The translations under genes and the position numbers were made by a program. Below the pieces are notes generated by a model that saw only the letters and a program-made list of their open reading frames with translations, made no database searches and was not told where the DNA came from. This document shows, in pieces, positions 27,990 through 36,779 of a DNA stretch of 64,000 nucleotides; positions within the stretch are counted from its first letter, which is position 1; each line of letters starts with the position of its first letter. Origin of the DNA: Alphaproteobacteria bacterium (lineage in GTDB: Bacteria > Pseudomonadota > Alphaproteobacteria > Micropepsales > Micropepsaceae); contig JAGWMG010000004.1 in assembly GCA_028871795.1 (NCBI GenBank), positions 62,001 through 126,000 on the forward strand, given 5' to 3'.

Positions 27990-28637
27990 CTGAGACAGAA
28001 GATCGACCGCCATCTGCGCCATCACGGGCGCTTCTACGCCGCCGCCGCGTTCGGCGCCGCGGTCTATACGGCCTTGCGTCTGGCGCAGGTTCCGGCGGCG
28101 GCCGGCGCCGCGGGCGACGCGTTCTTCGCCGTCTACCTCGCCGCCAGCGCCTGGCTGCTGCTGACGACGGCCAACGCCGACGCGAGACGCTGCGCCGATA
28201 CGGAAGACGAAGGCATCATGGTCGTCGCGGTGATCGCGCTCGCGGCCGTGACGTTCAATGTCGTCGACATCTTCATCGTGCTGAATCAGCAGCACCGGGC
28301 GGATTTGCCGTCGCTGGCGGTGGCGCTCGCCGCGGCGCCGCTCGGCTGGTGCATGTTGCATACCATCGCGGCTTTTCACTACGCAAACCTGTATTATTCC
28401 GTTTCCTGCGAGGAAACTTCCGAGAGGACGTTGGAATTTCCCGGAACAGAGAATCCCAATTTATGGGATTTCGTCTATTTCTCGTTCGTGGTCGGCATGA
28501 CCGCCCAGGTTTCCGACGTGCAGATTCGCACGACGGCGATGCGCCGGGCCGTCACCGGCCATTCGGTCGTCTCGTTCTTCTTCAACACGGTCTTGATCGC
28601 CATGGCGGTGAATGCCGCCGTCGCCGGTGCGGGTTAG
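27990..28637 (+). CDS. DUF1345 family membrane protein with an unclear start
   Basis: The protein has about five membrane helices and ends with the DUF1345 signature: FHYANLYYSVSCEE, NLWDFVYFSFVVGMTAQVSDVQI and TAMRRAVTGHSVVSFFFNTVLIAMAVN. No ATG or GTG exists in frame. The TTG at 28074 would delete the first helix. Reading from a CTG at 27990 restores a normal N-terminus (LRQKIDRHLRHHGRFYAAAAFGAAVYTAL). An out-of-frame ATG at 27956 encodes only 12 codons and ends at 27994. A non-canonical start or a small frameshift is likely. Function unknown. Confidence 0.75.
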   Translation: MRQKIDRHLRHHGRFYAAAAFGAAVYTALRLAQVPAAAGAAGDAFFAVYLAASAWLLLTTANADARRCADTEDEGIMVVAVIALAAVTFNVVDIFIVLNQQHRADLPSLAVALAAAPLGWCMLHTIAAFHYANLYYSVSCEETSERTLEFPGTENPNLWDFVYFSFVVGMTAQVSDVQIRTTAMRRAVTGHSVVSFFFNTVLIAMAVNAAVAGAG

Positions 28638-28772
28638 CCAACAGGGGCCGTCGGTGCTACACTGCAACACCGTCGTGTGTGACAAATCGTACGGGCAGGT
28701 TCCGCCGGATTGAACTGTTCGTGGAACTTGTCGGACAATGCGCCGGTTTTGCAGGGGCATAAGAGAAAAGAC

Positions 28773-29990
28773 ATGGCCTTTCCCTATTTTGCCCGGTTCC
28801 AGGACGTACTAGCCGGATTGAAGCGCGAAGGACGGTATCGGGTTTTTGCCGATATTCTGCGCAAGCGCGGAAGTTTTCCTACCGCCGATTTCTACGGCGA
28901 CGACGCCAGGCGCCAGGTCACCGTCTGGTGCAGCAACGACTATCTCGGCATGGGGCAGCATCCGAAAGTCCTCGCCGCGATGCACGAGGCGATCGACAAT
29001 GCCGGCGCCGGCGCCGGCGGCACGCGCAACATCTCCGGCACCACGCATTACCATGTCGAACTGGAACGCGAACTCGCCGATCTGCACCACAAGGAAGCGG
29101 CGCTGCTCTTCAGTTCGGGCTACGTCTCGAACGACACCACCTTGGCGACGCTGGCGAAGCTGCTGCCAAGCGCCGTCATATTCTCGGACGAACTCAACCA
29201 CGCCTCGATGATCGAGGGCATCCGCCACAGCGGCGCCGCGAAGCATATCTTCCGCCACAACGATCTGGCCCACCTCGAAGAGCTGCTGCGGGCCGCCGAT
29301 CTTCCTCTGCCGAAGATCATCGCCTTCGAATCCGTCTATTCGATGGACGGCGACTTCGGGCCGACGGCGGCCATCTGCGACCTTGCCGACAAATACGGCG
29401 CGCTGACCTATCTCGACGAAGTCCACGGCGTGGGGCTCTACGGCCCGCGCGGGGCCGGCGTCGCGGCGCGCGACGGCGCCATGGACCGCATCGACATCAT
29501 CGAGGGCACGCTGGCCAAGGCGTTCGGGCTCATGGGCGGCTACATCGCCGGCAAGGCGGAAGTGGTCGACTGCGTGCGCTCGTTCGCGTCGGGCTTTATC
29601 TTCACGACCTCGCTGGCTCCGGCCATCGCGGCGGGCGCGCTGGCGAGCGTGCGTCACCTCAAGCAGAGCGACGTCGAGCGCAAGACGGTCTACGAGCATT
29701 CGGCGTTGCTGAAAGCGATGTTCCGCAACGCCGGCTTGCCGGTGGTCAACTCGCCGAGCCACATCGTGCCGGTGCTGGTGGGCGATGCCGCGCTGTGCAA
29801 ATCCGTCGCCGACGCGCTGCTGCGCGATCACGCGATCTACGTGCAGCCGATCAATTACCCCACCGTTCCGCGCGGCAAGGAGCGGCTGCGCTTCACGCCG
29901 TCGCCGTTCCACACACACCGGATGATCGACGAACTGGTGCAGGCGCTGGACACGGTGTGGGCGGACCATCATCTGCAACGAGCGGCGTAA
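28773..29990 (+). CDS. hemA: 5-aminolevulinate synthase (C4 pathway)
   Basis: It condenses glycine and succinyl-CoA with PLP to start heme synthesis. The protein (405 aa from the ATG at 28773) shows [14 protein letters not shown], the glycine-rich [51 protein letters not shown], and the PLP-binding Lys in [17 protein letters not shown]. The 21-codon longer start is unlikely because the family begins near the AFPYFARFQ segment. GAGAA precedes the ATG. This route is typical of alphaproteobacteria. Confidence 0.97.
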   Translation: MAFPYFARFQDVLAGLKREGRYRVFADILRKRGSFPTADFYGDDARRQVTVWCSNDYLGMGQHPKVLAAMHEAIDNAGAGAGGTRNISGTTHYHVELERELADLHHKEAALLFSSGYVSNDTTLATLAKLLPSAVIFSDELNHASMIEGIRHSGAAKHIFRHNDLAHLEELLRAADLPLPKIIAFESVYSMDGDFGPTAAICDLADKYGALTYLDEVHGVGLYGPRGAGVAARDGAMDRIDIIEGTLAKAFGLMGGYIAGKAEVVDCVRSFASGFIFTTSLAPAIAAGALASVRHLKQSDVERKTVYEHSALLKAMFRNAGLPVVNSPSHIVPVLVGDAALCKSVADALLRDHAIYVQPINYPTVPRGKERLRFTPSPFHTHRMIDELVQALDTVWADHHLQRAA

Positions 29991-29993
29991 AAA

Positions 29994-30025
29994 GCGAATG
30001 GCGAGTGGCGGATGGAACCATTCGC
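29994..30025. terminator. Hairpin between convergent hemA and mucR
   Basis: GCGAATGG pairs with CCATTCGC eight base pairs long around a 16-base loop, just after the hemA stop. The related CTATTCGC follows. It probably helps end both converging transcripts; no strong T-run is present. Confidence 0.45.
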
Positions 30026-30045
30026 TAATCCCTATTCGCGTTTCC

Positions 30046-30489
30046 TTATCCTCTGCGCCGGCCCTTCGTCGCGGGCGCGCTGCGGCCCAGCCCGATCTTC
30101 TTGGCGAATTCGGAGCGCTGTGCGGCATAATTTGAGGCGACCATCGGATAATCCGCCGGCAGATTCCATTTGGCGCGGTACTGGTCCGGCGTCAGCCCGT
30201 AGCGCGAGCGCAGGTACCGCTTGAGCATCTTCAGCTTCTTGCCGTCTTCCAGGCAAATCAGGTGTTCGGGCGTCACGGACTTTTTCACCGGCACGGCGGG
30301 TTTTTGCGTGGTCGCCATCTCGCCCGCGCCGCTACCGGACAGACTGCCCAGCGTCGCGTGGACGCTCTTGATCATTGCGGGCAATTCGCTGACCGGAACC
30401 GGGTTGTTGCTGACATAAGCGGCGACGATGTCGCTGGCCAACTTGAGAATATCGTCGCTTCTTGAGACTTCCACGTCGTGATTACCCAT
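30046..30489 (-). CDS. mucR: MucR/Ros family transcriptional regulator
   Basis: The 147-aa protein has a conserved N-terminal oligomerisation segment (ILKLASDIVAAYVSNNPVPVSELPAMIKSVHATLGSL), a Lys/Pro linker, and the zinc-finger DNA-binding domain. The finger is PAVPVKKSVTPEHLICLEDGKKLKMLKRYLRSRYGLTPDQYRAKWNLPADYPMVASNYAAQRSEFAKKIGLG, here as several short motifs in order. The first Cys position of the finger is Ser-Val rather than Cys (KKSVTPEHLICLEDGK), as in the Cys-poor Ros variants. The start at 30489 was chosen from family alignment; the frame runs 48 codons further upstream. MucR proteins bind AT-rich DNA and silence surface and virulence genes. Confidence 0.92.
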   Translation of the reverse strand: MGNHDVEVSRSDDILKLASDIVAAYVSNNPVPVSELPAMIKSVHATLGSLSGSGAGEMATTQKPAVPVKKSVTPEHLICLEDGKKLKMLKRYLRSRYGLTPDQYRAKWNLPADYPMVASNYAAQRSEFAKKIGLGRSAPATKGRRRG

Positions 30490-30871
30490 TGTGTTGAAAC
30501 CTCTGTTTCGAGTGAAGATGCAGTTCACCGCGTTGTCTACCGTATTACCTGGGCCTACAGCAAAATCAAGGTGTTCTTCCACACCGATCTGTGAATGAGT
30601 CGGAACGGCCTTAATAATCGACTCCGCCGACACTTACATTATTTTTTGAGTCTCGTTTCTATAGTCTCGCCTATCGGTTGATATTACATGACTGCAACAT
30701 ATAATATTCCCGCTACAGTTGTATGTACTTCCTGTGCGTCGGTTGGCCGAAAGCGCCCGCGTCTGCCTCGTTTTGCTGGCGCTAGATTTGGTAAAGCGGT
30801 AGGGGTACGACCCCCGAGCGCTGCGGCAGCGGACCAAGGCTTGCGCCGGGGCAGCTACGAGCGAGGTGGTC
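30490..30871. promoter_or_regulatory. Divergent mucR-glyA control region
   Basis: The 380-base gap has an AT-rich centre (30630-30730) with several TpA steps, such as ACATATAATATTC, of the kind MucR binds, so autoregulation is plausible. The glyA side ends in GC-rich small hairpins (GCGCTGCGGCAGCG) and GAGG just before the ATG. No recognisable riboswitch is seen. Confidence 0.4.
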
Positions 30872-32164
30872 ATGGTGGCGAGTCCCGCGGCGAGTTCCGG
30901 TTTTTTCAATCTTGGATTGGCAGCGGCCGACCCGGACCTGGCCCGCGCCGTCGGCGGCGAGTTGAAACGCCAGCAGGACCGGATCGAGCTGATTGCGTCC
31001 GAGAATATCGTCAGCCGGGCGGTGCTCGAAGCGCAGGGATCGGTCCTTACCAACAAATACGCCGAGGGCTATCCCGGCCGGCGCTACTACGGCGGCTGCG
31101 AATATGTAGACGTCGCGGAACAGCTCGCCATTGACCGCGCCTGCCGGCTGTTCGATTGCACTTTCGCCAATGTGCAGCCTCATTCCGGCGCCCAGGCCAA
31201 CCAGGCGGTGTTCTTCGCCTTGATGCGGCCCGGCGACACCTTCATGGGTCTTTCCCTGGCGGCGGGCGGACATCTGACCCACGGTTCGCCCGTCAACCAG
31301 TCCGGCAAATGGTTCAAGCCGGTTCCCTACAGCGTGCGCCGCCAGGATCACCGCATCGATATGGACGAGGTGGAAAGCCTGGCGAAGGAGCACAAGCCCA
31401 AGCTCATCATCGCCGGCGGCTCGGCCTATCCTCGTTTCATCGACTTTGCCCGCTTCCGCAAGATCGCCGACGAGGTCGGCGCCATTTTCATGGTGGACAT
31501 GGCGCATTTCGCGGGATTGGTGGTGGGCGGCGTGCATCCCAATCCGCTCGATCACGCCCAGGTGGTGACCACCACCACGCATAAGACCCTTCGCGGTCCG
31601 CGCGGCGGCATGATCCTGTCGCGCGACGCCGATCTGGGCAAGAAGATCAACTCCGCCGTGTTCCCCGGATTGCAGGGCGGCCCGCTGATGCACGTGATCG
31701 CAGCCAAGGCCGTGGCCTTCGGCGAAGCGCTGACGCCGGAGTTCAAGCGTTACGCGCGCGCCGTCGTCGACAACGCCAAGACGCTGGCCGAGACGCTGCA
31801 CGCCCACGGCCTCGACATCGTCTCGGGCGGCACCGACACGCATCTGATGCTGGTCGATCTGCGCCCCAAGGGCACCACGGGGCGCGCCGCCGAAAAGGCG
31901 CTCGACCGCGCCTTCATCACCTGCAACAAGAACGCCGTTCCCTTCGACACCGAGAAGCCTACGGTCACCTCCGGCGTGCGGCTGGGGTCGCCCGCCGGCA
32001 CCACGCGGGGATTCGGCGCCGCCGAGTTCCGCGAAATCGGAGAGCTGATCGTCGAAGTCGTCGACGCGCTCGGCAAGAACGGCGAGGCCGGCGATGCGGC
32101 CGTCGAAGCCCAAGTGCGCGAACGCGTAAACATCCTGTGCCAGCGTTTTCCCATCTATCCATAA
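30872..32164 (+). CDS. glyA: Serine hydroxymethyltransferase
   Basis: It interconverts serine and glycine with tetrahydrofolate, supplying one-carbon units; its glycine can feed hemA. Markers are [42 protein letters not shown], the substrate segment [31 protein letters not shown], and the PLP Lys in [16 protein letters not shown]. At 430 aa it is full length. The ATG at 30872 follows GAGG better than the GTG two codons upstream. nrdR follows by nine bases. Confidence 0.97.
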   Translation: MVASPAASSGFFNLGLAAADPDLARAVGGELKRQQDRIELIASENIVSRAVLEAQGSVLTNKYAEGYPGRRYYGGCEYVDVAEQLAIDRACRLFDCTFANVQPHSGAQANQAVFFALMRPGDTFMGLSLAAGGHLTHGSPVNQSGKWFKPVPYSVRRQDHRIDMDEVESLAKEHKPKLIIAGGSAYPRFIDFARFRKIADEVGAIFMVDMAHFAGLVVGGVHPNPLDHAQVVTTTTHKTLRGPRGGMILSRDADLGKKINSAVFPGLQGGPLMHVIAAKAVAFGEALTPEFKRYARAVVDNAKTLAETLHAHGLDIVSGGTDTHLMLVDLRPKGTTGRAAEKALDRAFITCNKNAVPFDTEKPTVTSGVRLGSPAGTTRGFGAAEFREIGELIVEVVDALGKNGEAGDAAVEAQVRERVNILCQRFPIYP

Positions 32165-32173
32165 GAGGCGCCC

Positions 32174-32635
32174 ATGCGCTGTCCGTTTTGCGGTCACGAC
32201 GATACCCAGGTCAAAGACAGCCGTCCCAGCGAGGACAATTCGGCGATCCGCCGCCGCCGTCATTGTCCCGAATGCGGCGGGCGCTTCACCACCTTCGAGC
32301 GCGTGCAGCTGCGCGAGCTGATCGTGGTCAAGAAGAACAACCGCCGCGAGCCGTTCGACCGCGACAAGCTGGAACGCTCGATCAACCACGCCCTGCGCAA
32401 GCGCCCGGTGGAGCGCGAGCGCATCGACCGCATGATCACGGGCATCGTGCGCCGCCTGGAGAGCATGGGCGAGAACGAAATCCCCTCGCCGATGATCGGC
32501 GAGCTGGTGATGCAGGCGCTGCAGAGCCTCGACAAGGTCGCGTACGTGCGCTTCGCCTCGGTCTACAAGAACTTCCGCGAGACCAAGGATTTCGAGAACC
32601 TCATCGGCGAACTCGAGGGCGAGGAGAAGGAATAG
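32174..32635 (+). CDS. nrdR: Transcriptional repressor NrdR
   Basis: It senses (d)ATP and represses ribonucleotide reductase genes. The 153-aa protein opens with a zinc ribbon ([43 protein letters not shown]) and continues with an ATP-cone ([29 protein letters not shown]). It sits between glyA and ribD in the usual alphaproteobacterial order. Confidence 0.97.
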   Translation: MRCPFCGHDDTQVKDSRPSEDNSAIRRRRHCPECGGRFTTFERVQLRELIVVKKNNRREPFDRDKLERSINHALRKRPVERERIDRMITGIVRRLESMGENEIPSPMIGELVMQALQSLDKVAYVRFASVYKNFRETKDFENLIGELEGEEKE

Positions 32636-32697
32636 GACGGCCGGGCGGCGGACAGATTTCCTACCTCCCGCCTCGAGGGGGAGGCGAAGAGCGGCGC

Positions 32698-33798
32698 ATG
32701 ACAGCGAACCTTTCAGACCTCCGTCACATGCGCCATGCGCTGGCGCTCGCGGAACGCGCGCTGGGGGCTGTCGCCCCCAACCCCGCCGTTGGCTGCGTGA
32801 TCGTGTCGCGCGAAGACCATGTCGCCGGGCGCGGCTGGACGGGGCGGGGCGGGCGGCCTCACGCCGAGGCCGTCGCGCTGGAACAGGCGGGCGCGGCGGC
32901 GCGCGGAGCGACCGCCTACGTCACGCTGGAACCTTGCGCCCATCACGGCCGCACGCCGCCTTGCGTCAACGCGCTGGTGGAAGCGGGCGTGGCGCGCGTG
33001 GTGGCCGCGGTGGAAGATCCCGATCCGCGCGTGCGCGGCAAGGGCTTCGCCATCCTGCGCGACTCCGGCGTGGAAGTTGCCGCCGGCCCGTGCGCCAAAG
33101 AGGCGGCGGAGCTGAACGCCGGTTTCTTCCTGCGCCTGCGCGAGGGACGGCCGCTGGTCACGCTCAAGATCGCCCAAAGCCTCGACGGCAAGACGGCCAC
33201 GGCGGCGGGCGAAAGCAAGTGGATTACCGGCGAGGCGGCGCGCGCCTACGGACATCTCCTGCGCGCGCGCCACGACGCGATCCTGATCGGCAGCGGCACG
33301 GCGCTGGCCGACGATCCGCAACTGACCTGCCGCCTGCCGGGCCTGGAGGACCGCTCGCCGCTGCGCGTCGTGCTGGACACCAGGCTGAAGCTGAACGACT
33401 GGTCCAAGCTGGCCCAGAGCGCCGCCACGACGCCGACCCTGGTCTTCACCACCGCGGACGGCGGCGGTTCGCTCGCCGCTTGCGGGGTCGAAGTCGCGAA
33501 GATCGCGCGCGACGCCCGCGGCCGGCCCGATGCGGCGGCCGTGCTGAAGGAGCTGGGCAGGCGCGGCATAACGCGCCTCTTGGTCGAGGGCGGGGCGACG
33601 GTCCATGCGACCTTGCTGGACCGCGGGCTGGCGGACCGGCTGGAAATCTTCCGCAGCCCGCTGGTGCTGGGTGCGGCGGGTCACGACGGGATCGATTCGC
33701 TGGCCTCTCTGACCCTGGGAGAAGCGCCGCGTTTCCGGCCCGTCGGCCGGCGACGCTTCGGCGCGGACCTGCTGGAAAGCTTCGCGCGCGAGGATTAG
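32698..33798 (+). CDS. ribD: Bifunctional riboflavin deaminase/reductase RibD
   Basis: The 366-aa enzyme performs the second and third steps after GTP cyclohydrolase. The N-terminal cytidine-deaminase-like domain has PNPAVGCVIV, the zinc motif GGRPHAEAVAL, and TLEPCAHHGRTPPC. The C-terminal reductase domain has LKIAQSLDGKTATAAGESKWITGEAARAYGHLLRARHDAILIGSGT and LLVEGGATV. The start ATG at 32698 was taken because the track frame continues into nrdR sequence upstream. Confidence 0.96.
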   Translation: MTANLSDLRHMRHALALAERALGAVAPNPAVGCVIVSREDHVAGRGWTGRGGRPHAEAVALEQAGAAARGATAYVTLEPCAHHGRTPPCVNALVEAGVARVVAAVEDPDPRVRGKGFAILRDSGVEVAAGPCAKEAAELNAGFFLRLREGRPLVTLKIAQSLDGKTATAAGESKWITGEAARAYGHLLRARHDAILIGSGTALADDPQLTCRLPGLEDRSPLRVVLDTRLKLNDWSKLAQSAATTPTLVFTTADGGGSLAACGVEVAKIARDARGRPDAAAVLKELGRRGITRLLVEGGATVHATLLDRGLADRLEIFRSPLVLGAAGHDGIDSLASLTLGEAPRFRPVGRRRFGADLLESFARED

Positions 33799-33807
33799 AA
33801 GGAGCCC

Positions 33808-34401
33808 ATGTTCACCGGACTGGTCAGCGACGTCGGAGAAGTGCGCCATGCGGAAAAGCACGGCGACACGCACTTGGTCATCTCGACGCATTACGACGTG
33901 GCGGCGATGGACGTCGGCGCCTCGGTCGCCTGCGCGGGCGTCTGTCTGACGATCGTCGACAAGGGCGGCGCGAAAGACCGCTGGTTCGCGGTCACGGCGT
34001 CCGGCGAGACGGTGTCGAAAACCACCATCGGGCGCTGGAAGGCGGGCGATCCGGTGAATCTCGAACGCCCCCTGCGCGTGGGCGACGAGTTCGGCGGCCA
34101 CATCGTCACCGGACATATCGACGGCGTCGCCGAGGTGGCCGGGATCGCGGCCGAAGGCGAGTCCGTCCGCATGACCTTCCAGGCGCCCGCGCCGCTGGCG
34201 CGCTTCATCGCGCAGAAGGGGTCCATCGCCTTGGACGGCGTGTCGCTGACGGTAAACGAGGCGGACGGCGCGCGCTTCGGCGTCAACATCATTCCGCACA
34301 CGGCCAAGGTCACGACCTTCGGGCGCCTCAAGGTGGGGGCGAGAGTCAATCTGGAAGTCGATCCGCTGGCCCGCTACGTCGCCCGCCTGGCAAAAGGCTA
34401 G
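33808..34401 (+). CDS. ribE: Riboflavin synthase alpha subunit
   Basis: It dismutates two lumazine molecules to riboflavin. The 197-aa protein consists of two similar lumazine-binding halves, MFTGLVSDVGEV...VACAGVCLTIV and GGHIVTGHIDGVAEV...IALDGVSLTVNE, each with the GxxLT/S repeat signature. It follows ribD by nine bases with AAGGAG as ribosome-binding site, and feeds on the ribH product in the same operon. Confidence 0.97.
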   Translation: MFTGLVSDVGEVRHAEKHGDTHLVISTHYDVAAMDVGASVACAGVCLTIVDKGGAKDRWFAVTASGETVSKTTIGRWKAGDPVNLERPLRVGDEFGGHIVTGHIDGVAEVAGIAAEGESVRMTFQAPAPLARFIAQKGSIALDGVSLTVNEADGARFGVNIIPHTAKVTTFGRLKVGARVNLEVDPLARYVARLAKG

Positions 34402-34405
34402 AGCG

Positions 34406-35524
34406 ATGTTCCACGAGTACATCTCTTCGATCGAGGACCTAATCGAGGACGCGCGCAACGGCAAGATGTTCATCCTGGTGGACGCGGAAGACCGCGAGAA
34501 CGAGGGCGACCTCTACGTCCCGGCGCAGATGTGTACGCCGCAAGCGGTCAACTTCATGGCCAAGTACGGCCGCGGCCTTATCTGTCTGGCGCTGACCCAG
34601 GAACGCGCCGACGCGCTGCAGATTCCAATGATGACGCAGGTCAACGGCACGCCCAACCGCACCGCGTTCACGGTCTCCATCGAGGCGCGCGAGGGCATCA
34701 CCACCGGCATTTCCGCGCACGACCGGGCCCGGACGATCGCCGTCGCCATCGATCCGGCAAAGGGACCGCGCGACATCGTGATGCCCGGCCACGTCTTCCC
34801 GCTGGTCGCCCGTCACGGCGGCGCGCTGGTGCGCGCCGGGCATACCGAAGCGGCGGTCGATATTGCCAGACTCGCCGGGCTCAACCCGTCGGGCGTCATC
34901 TGCGAGATTATGAACGACGACGGCACGATGGCGCGCCTGCCCGATCTCGTGCAGTTCGCGCAATTGCACGGACTGAAGATCGGCACCATCGCCGATCTCA
35001 TCGCCTATCGCCGCCGCAACGATCACTTCGTCCGGCGCGCCTTGGACACGACCTTCCAGAGCCACAATGGCGGCGACTGGAAGATGATGGTCTACATCAA
35101 CACCATCGAGTACGCCGAACACATCGCGCTGGTGAAAGGCGACGTCACGACGCCGGAGCCGGTGCTGGCGCGCATGCACGCCGTAAACATCTTCAGCGAC
35201 ATGCTGGCTTATGCGAATTACGGACGCGACGTCCTCGGCGAAGCCATGCGCATCATCGCGCGCGAGGGCCGCGGCGTTGTGGTCGTTCTGCGCCCGACAC
35301 GTCCGACCTTCGTCTCCGATATGGTGCTGCGGCGCGTGGAGGACGACGTCGATCGCCGCCGGGTCAAGGAATACGGAGTCGGCGCGCAGATTCTGCTCGA
35401 CCTCGGCATCAAGGAGATGATCCTTCTCACCGATACGCCGGCGAAGAGAGTCGTGGCGCTGGACGGTTACGGGCTCAACATCGTCGCAACGCGGCCCATC
35501 AGCAGAAAGGACGGGGGCACATGA
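34406..35524 (+). CDS. ribB: 3,4-dihydroxy-2-butanone-4-phosphate synthase with a degenerate cyclohydrolase-II-like domain
   Basis: The N-terminal 205 residues are a complete RibB: FILVDAEDRENEGDLYVPAQ (acidic metal site), ITTGISAHDRARTI, GHVFPLVARHGGALVRAGHTEAAVDIARLAG and CEIMNDDGTMAR. The C-terminal 160 residues align with GTP cyclohydrolase II. The zinc site is gone: where active enzymes have Cys in the HSECLTGD...CDC segment this one reads MHAVNIFSDMLAYANYG, with no Cys. The second domain is therefore probably non-catalytic. A functional ribA must lie elsewhere. It sits in the rib operon between ribE and ribH. Confidence 0.94.
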   Translation: MFHEYISSIEDLIEDARNGKMFILVDAEDRENEGDLYVPAQMCTPQAVNFMAKYGRGLICLALTQERADALQIPMMTQVNGTPNRTAFTVSIEAREGITTGISAHDRARTIAVAIDPAKGPRDIVMPGHVFPLVARHGGALVRAGHTEAAVDIARLAGLNPSGVICEIMNDDGTMARLPDLVQFAQLHGLKIGTIADLIAYRRRNDHFVRRALDTTFQSHNGGDWKMMVYINTIEYAEHIALVKGDVTTPEPVLARMHAVNIFSDMLAYANYGRDVLGEAMRIIAREGRGVVVVLRPTRPTFVSDMVLRRVEDDVDRRRVKEYGVGAQILLDLGIKEMILLTDTPAKRVVALDGYGLNIVATRPISRKDGGT

Positions 35525-35970
35525 CGCCGAATATCCTGATCGTGGAGGCGCCGTTCTATCCGCACATCTCGCGCCTGCTGCTCGACGGCGCGACGGCGGC
35601 GCTGGAGCGGGGCGGGAGTTCGTTCGACAGCGTTTCCGTCACCGGGGCGCTGGAGATCGCGCCCGTCATCCATTTCGCGGTCAAGGGCGGCGAACACGGC
35701 GGCAAGAGCTACGACGGGTTCGTGGCGCTGGGCTGCGTCATCCGCGGCGAGACCCATCATTTCGAGATCGTCGCCGGCGAATCCGCGCGCGCCCTGACGG
35801 ACCTCGGCATCCATTACGGGCTGTGCATCGGCAACGGCATCCTGACCGTGGACGACGAGCAGCAAGCCATCGCCCGCGCCGACCGCACGCAGCGCGACAA
35901 GGGCGGCGACGCCGCGCGCGCCTGCCTGGCGCTGATCGAAATGCGCCACCGCCTCGGCGTTCGCCGGTGA
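35521..35970 (+). CDS. ribH: 6,7-dimethyl-8-ribityllumazine synthase
   Basis: It joins the RibB product with the pyrimidine from RibD-dephosphorylation to make lumazine. The 149-aa protein starts ATGA-overlapping with ribB and has VEAPFYPHISRLLLDGA, VTGALEIAPVIHFA, FVALGCVIRGETHHFEIV (with the catalytic His) and GNGILTVDDEQQAIARAD. Family length. It is followed by nusB with a GTGA overlap. Confidence 0.96.
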   Translation: MTPNILIVEAPFYPHISRLLLDGATAALERGGSSFDSVSVTGALEIAPVIHFAVKGGEHGGKSYDGFVALGCVIRGETHHFEIVAGESARALTDLGIHYGLCIGNGILTVDDEQQAIARADRTQRDKGGDAARACLALIEMRHRLGVRR

Positions 35971-36464
35971 ACGCCCCCAAGCCGGATGCGGCGGCACGGC
36001 GCGCCGCGCGTCTGGCCGCCGTGCAGGCGCTCTATCAGATGGAGCTGACCGGCGAGGACGCCGGCACCGTGGCGGCGGAATTCGTCGCCTATCGCTTCGG
36101 CCGCGAACCGGAGCAACTGGCATTGGGCGAGCCCGACCAGGCGTTCTTCGCAGACGTCGTGCGCGGCGTGCCGCACCATCAGGCGGAAATCGACGCCGCC
36201 ATCACCGAATGCCTGGCGAGCGACTGGCGGCTGTCGCGCGTGGATTCGATTCTGCGGGCCATCCTGCGCGCCGGCGCCTACGAACTGATCGCGCGCGCGG
36301 ACGTGCCGGTGAAGGTGATCATCGACGAATACGTGGAGCTGTCGCACGCCTTCTTTTCCGGCGAAGAGCCTGCCTTCGTGAATGCGGCGCTCGACAAGCT
36401 GGCACATCGCAAGCGCGCCGCCGAATTCGGCGAACCGCCGCCGGATGACGAAGTGCGGTTCTAG
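35967..36464 (+). CDS. nusB: Transcription antitermination factor NusB
   Basis: It binds boxA RNA with NusE during rRNA antitermination. The GTG at 35967 overlaps the ribH stop and gives a 165-aa protein with RRAARLAAVQALYQMELTG, FADVVRGVPHHQAEID, LSRVDSILRAILRAGAYELIARADVPVKVIIDEYVELSHAFF and EPAFVNAALDKLA. Position after ribH is the standard arrangement. Confidence 0.95.
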   Translation: MNAPKPDAAARRAARLAAVQALYQMELTGEDAGTVAAEFVAYRFGREPEQLALGEPDQAFFADVVRGVPHHQAEIDAAITECLASDWRLSRVDSILRAILRAGAYELIARADVPVKVIIDEYVELSHAFFSGEEPAFVNAALDKLAHRKRAAEFGEPPPDDEVRF

Positions 36465-36616
36465 TACGGCCAGGCGCTCAGGATCTGCGTCAGCATCAGA
36501 GCCACCGCGAGGCCCATCGGCAGCAGTCCGAAAAAGCCTATTGTAAAGAAGAGACCGGCGCTCCCGACGGTGGAACTCGACATGTGGCGGGCAACGGCTC
36601 GAGGTTGACGGTTCAT
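36461..36616 (-). CDS. Small membrane protein (51 aa)
   Basis: The ATG at 36616 follows a strong GGAGG ribosome-binding site and gives a 51-aa product with one long hydrophobic stretch (SAGLFFTIGFFGLLPMGLAVALMLTQIL). The ORF-track frame starts 17 codons upstream, before the ribosome-binding site. It overlaps the nusB end on the other strand by four bases. Function unknown; a single-helix inner-membrane protein is predicted. Confidence 0.65.
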   Translation of the reverse strand: MNRQPRAVARHMSSSTVGSAGLFFTIGFFGLLPMGLAVALMLTQILSAWPY

Positions 36617-36779
36617 GGCGTCCTCCGAAATCGGCCCGGGCGGAAGGTCCGCTCCGGTAGGCGCCAATGTGGCGGACGCGTCTTGAACCGGCCTTGAAGC
36701 GGCGGTTCATCCGCCGTTCATCGGGCTGGGGGGCGCGGCGGCGGATGTGCGATAATAGGACCGAGCAGAAGGACCGCTC

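Noticed and set aside
32636-32697. FMN riboswitch before ribD.
   Set aside because: The 62-base gap is too short and shows only a small palindrome, not the conserved FMN-aptamer sequence.
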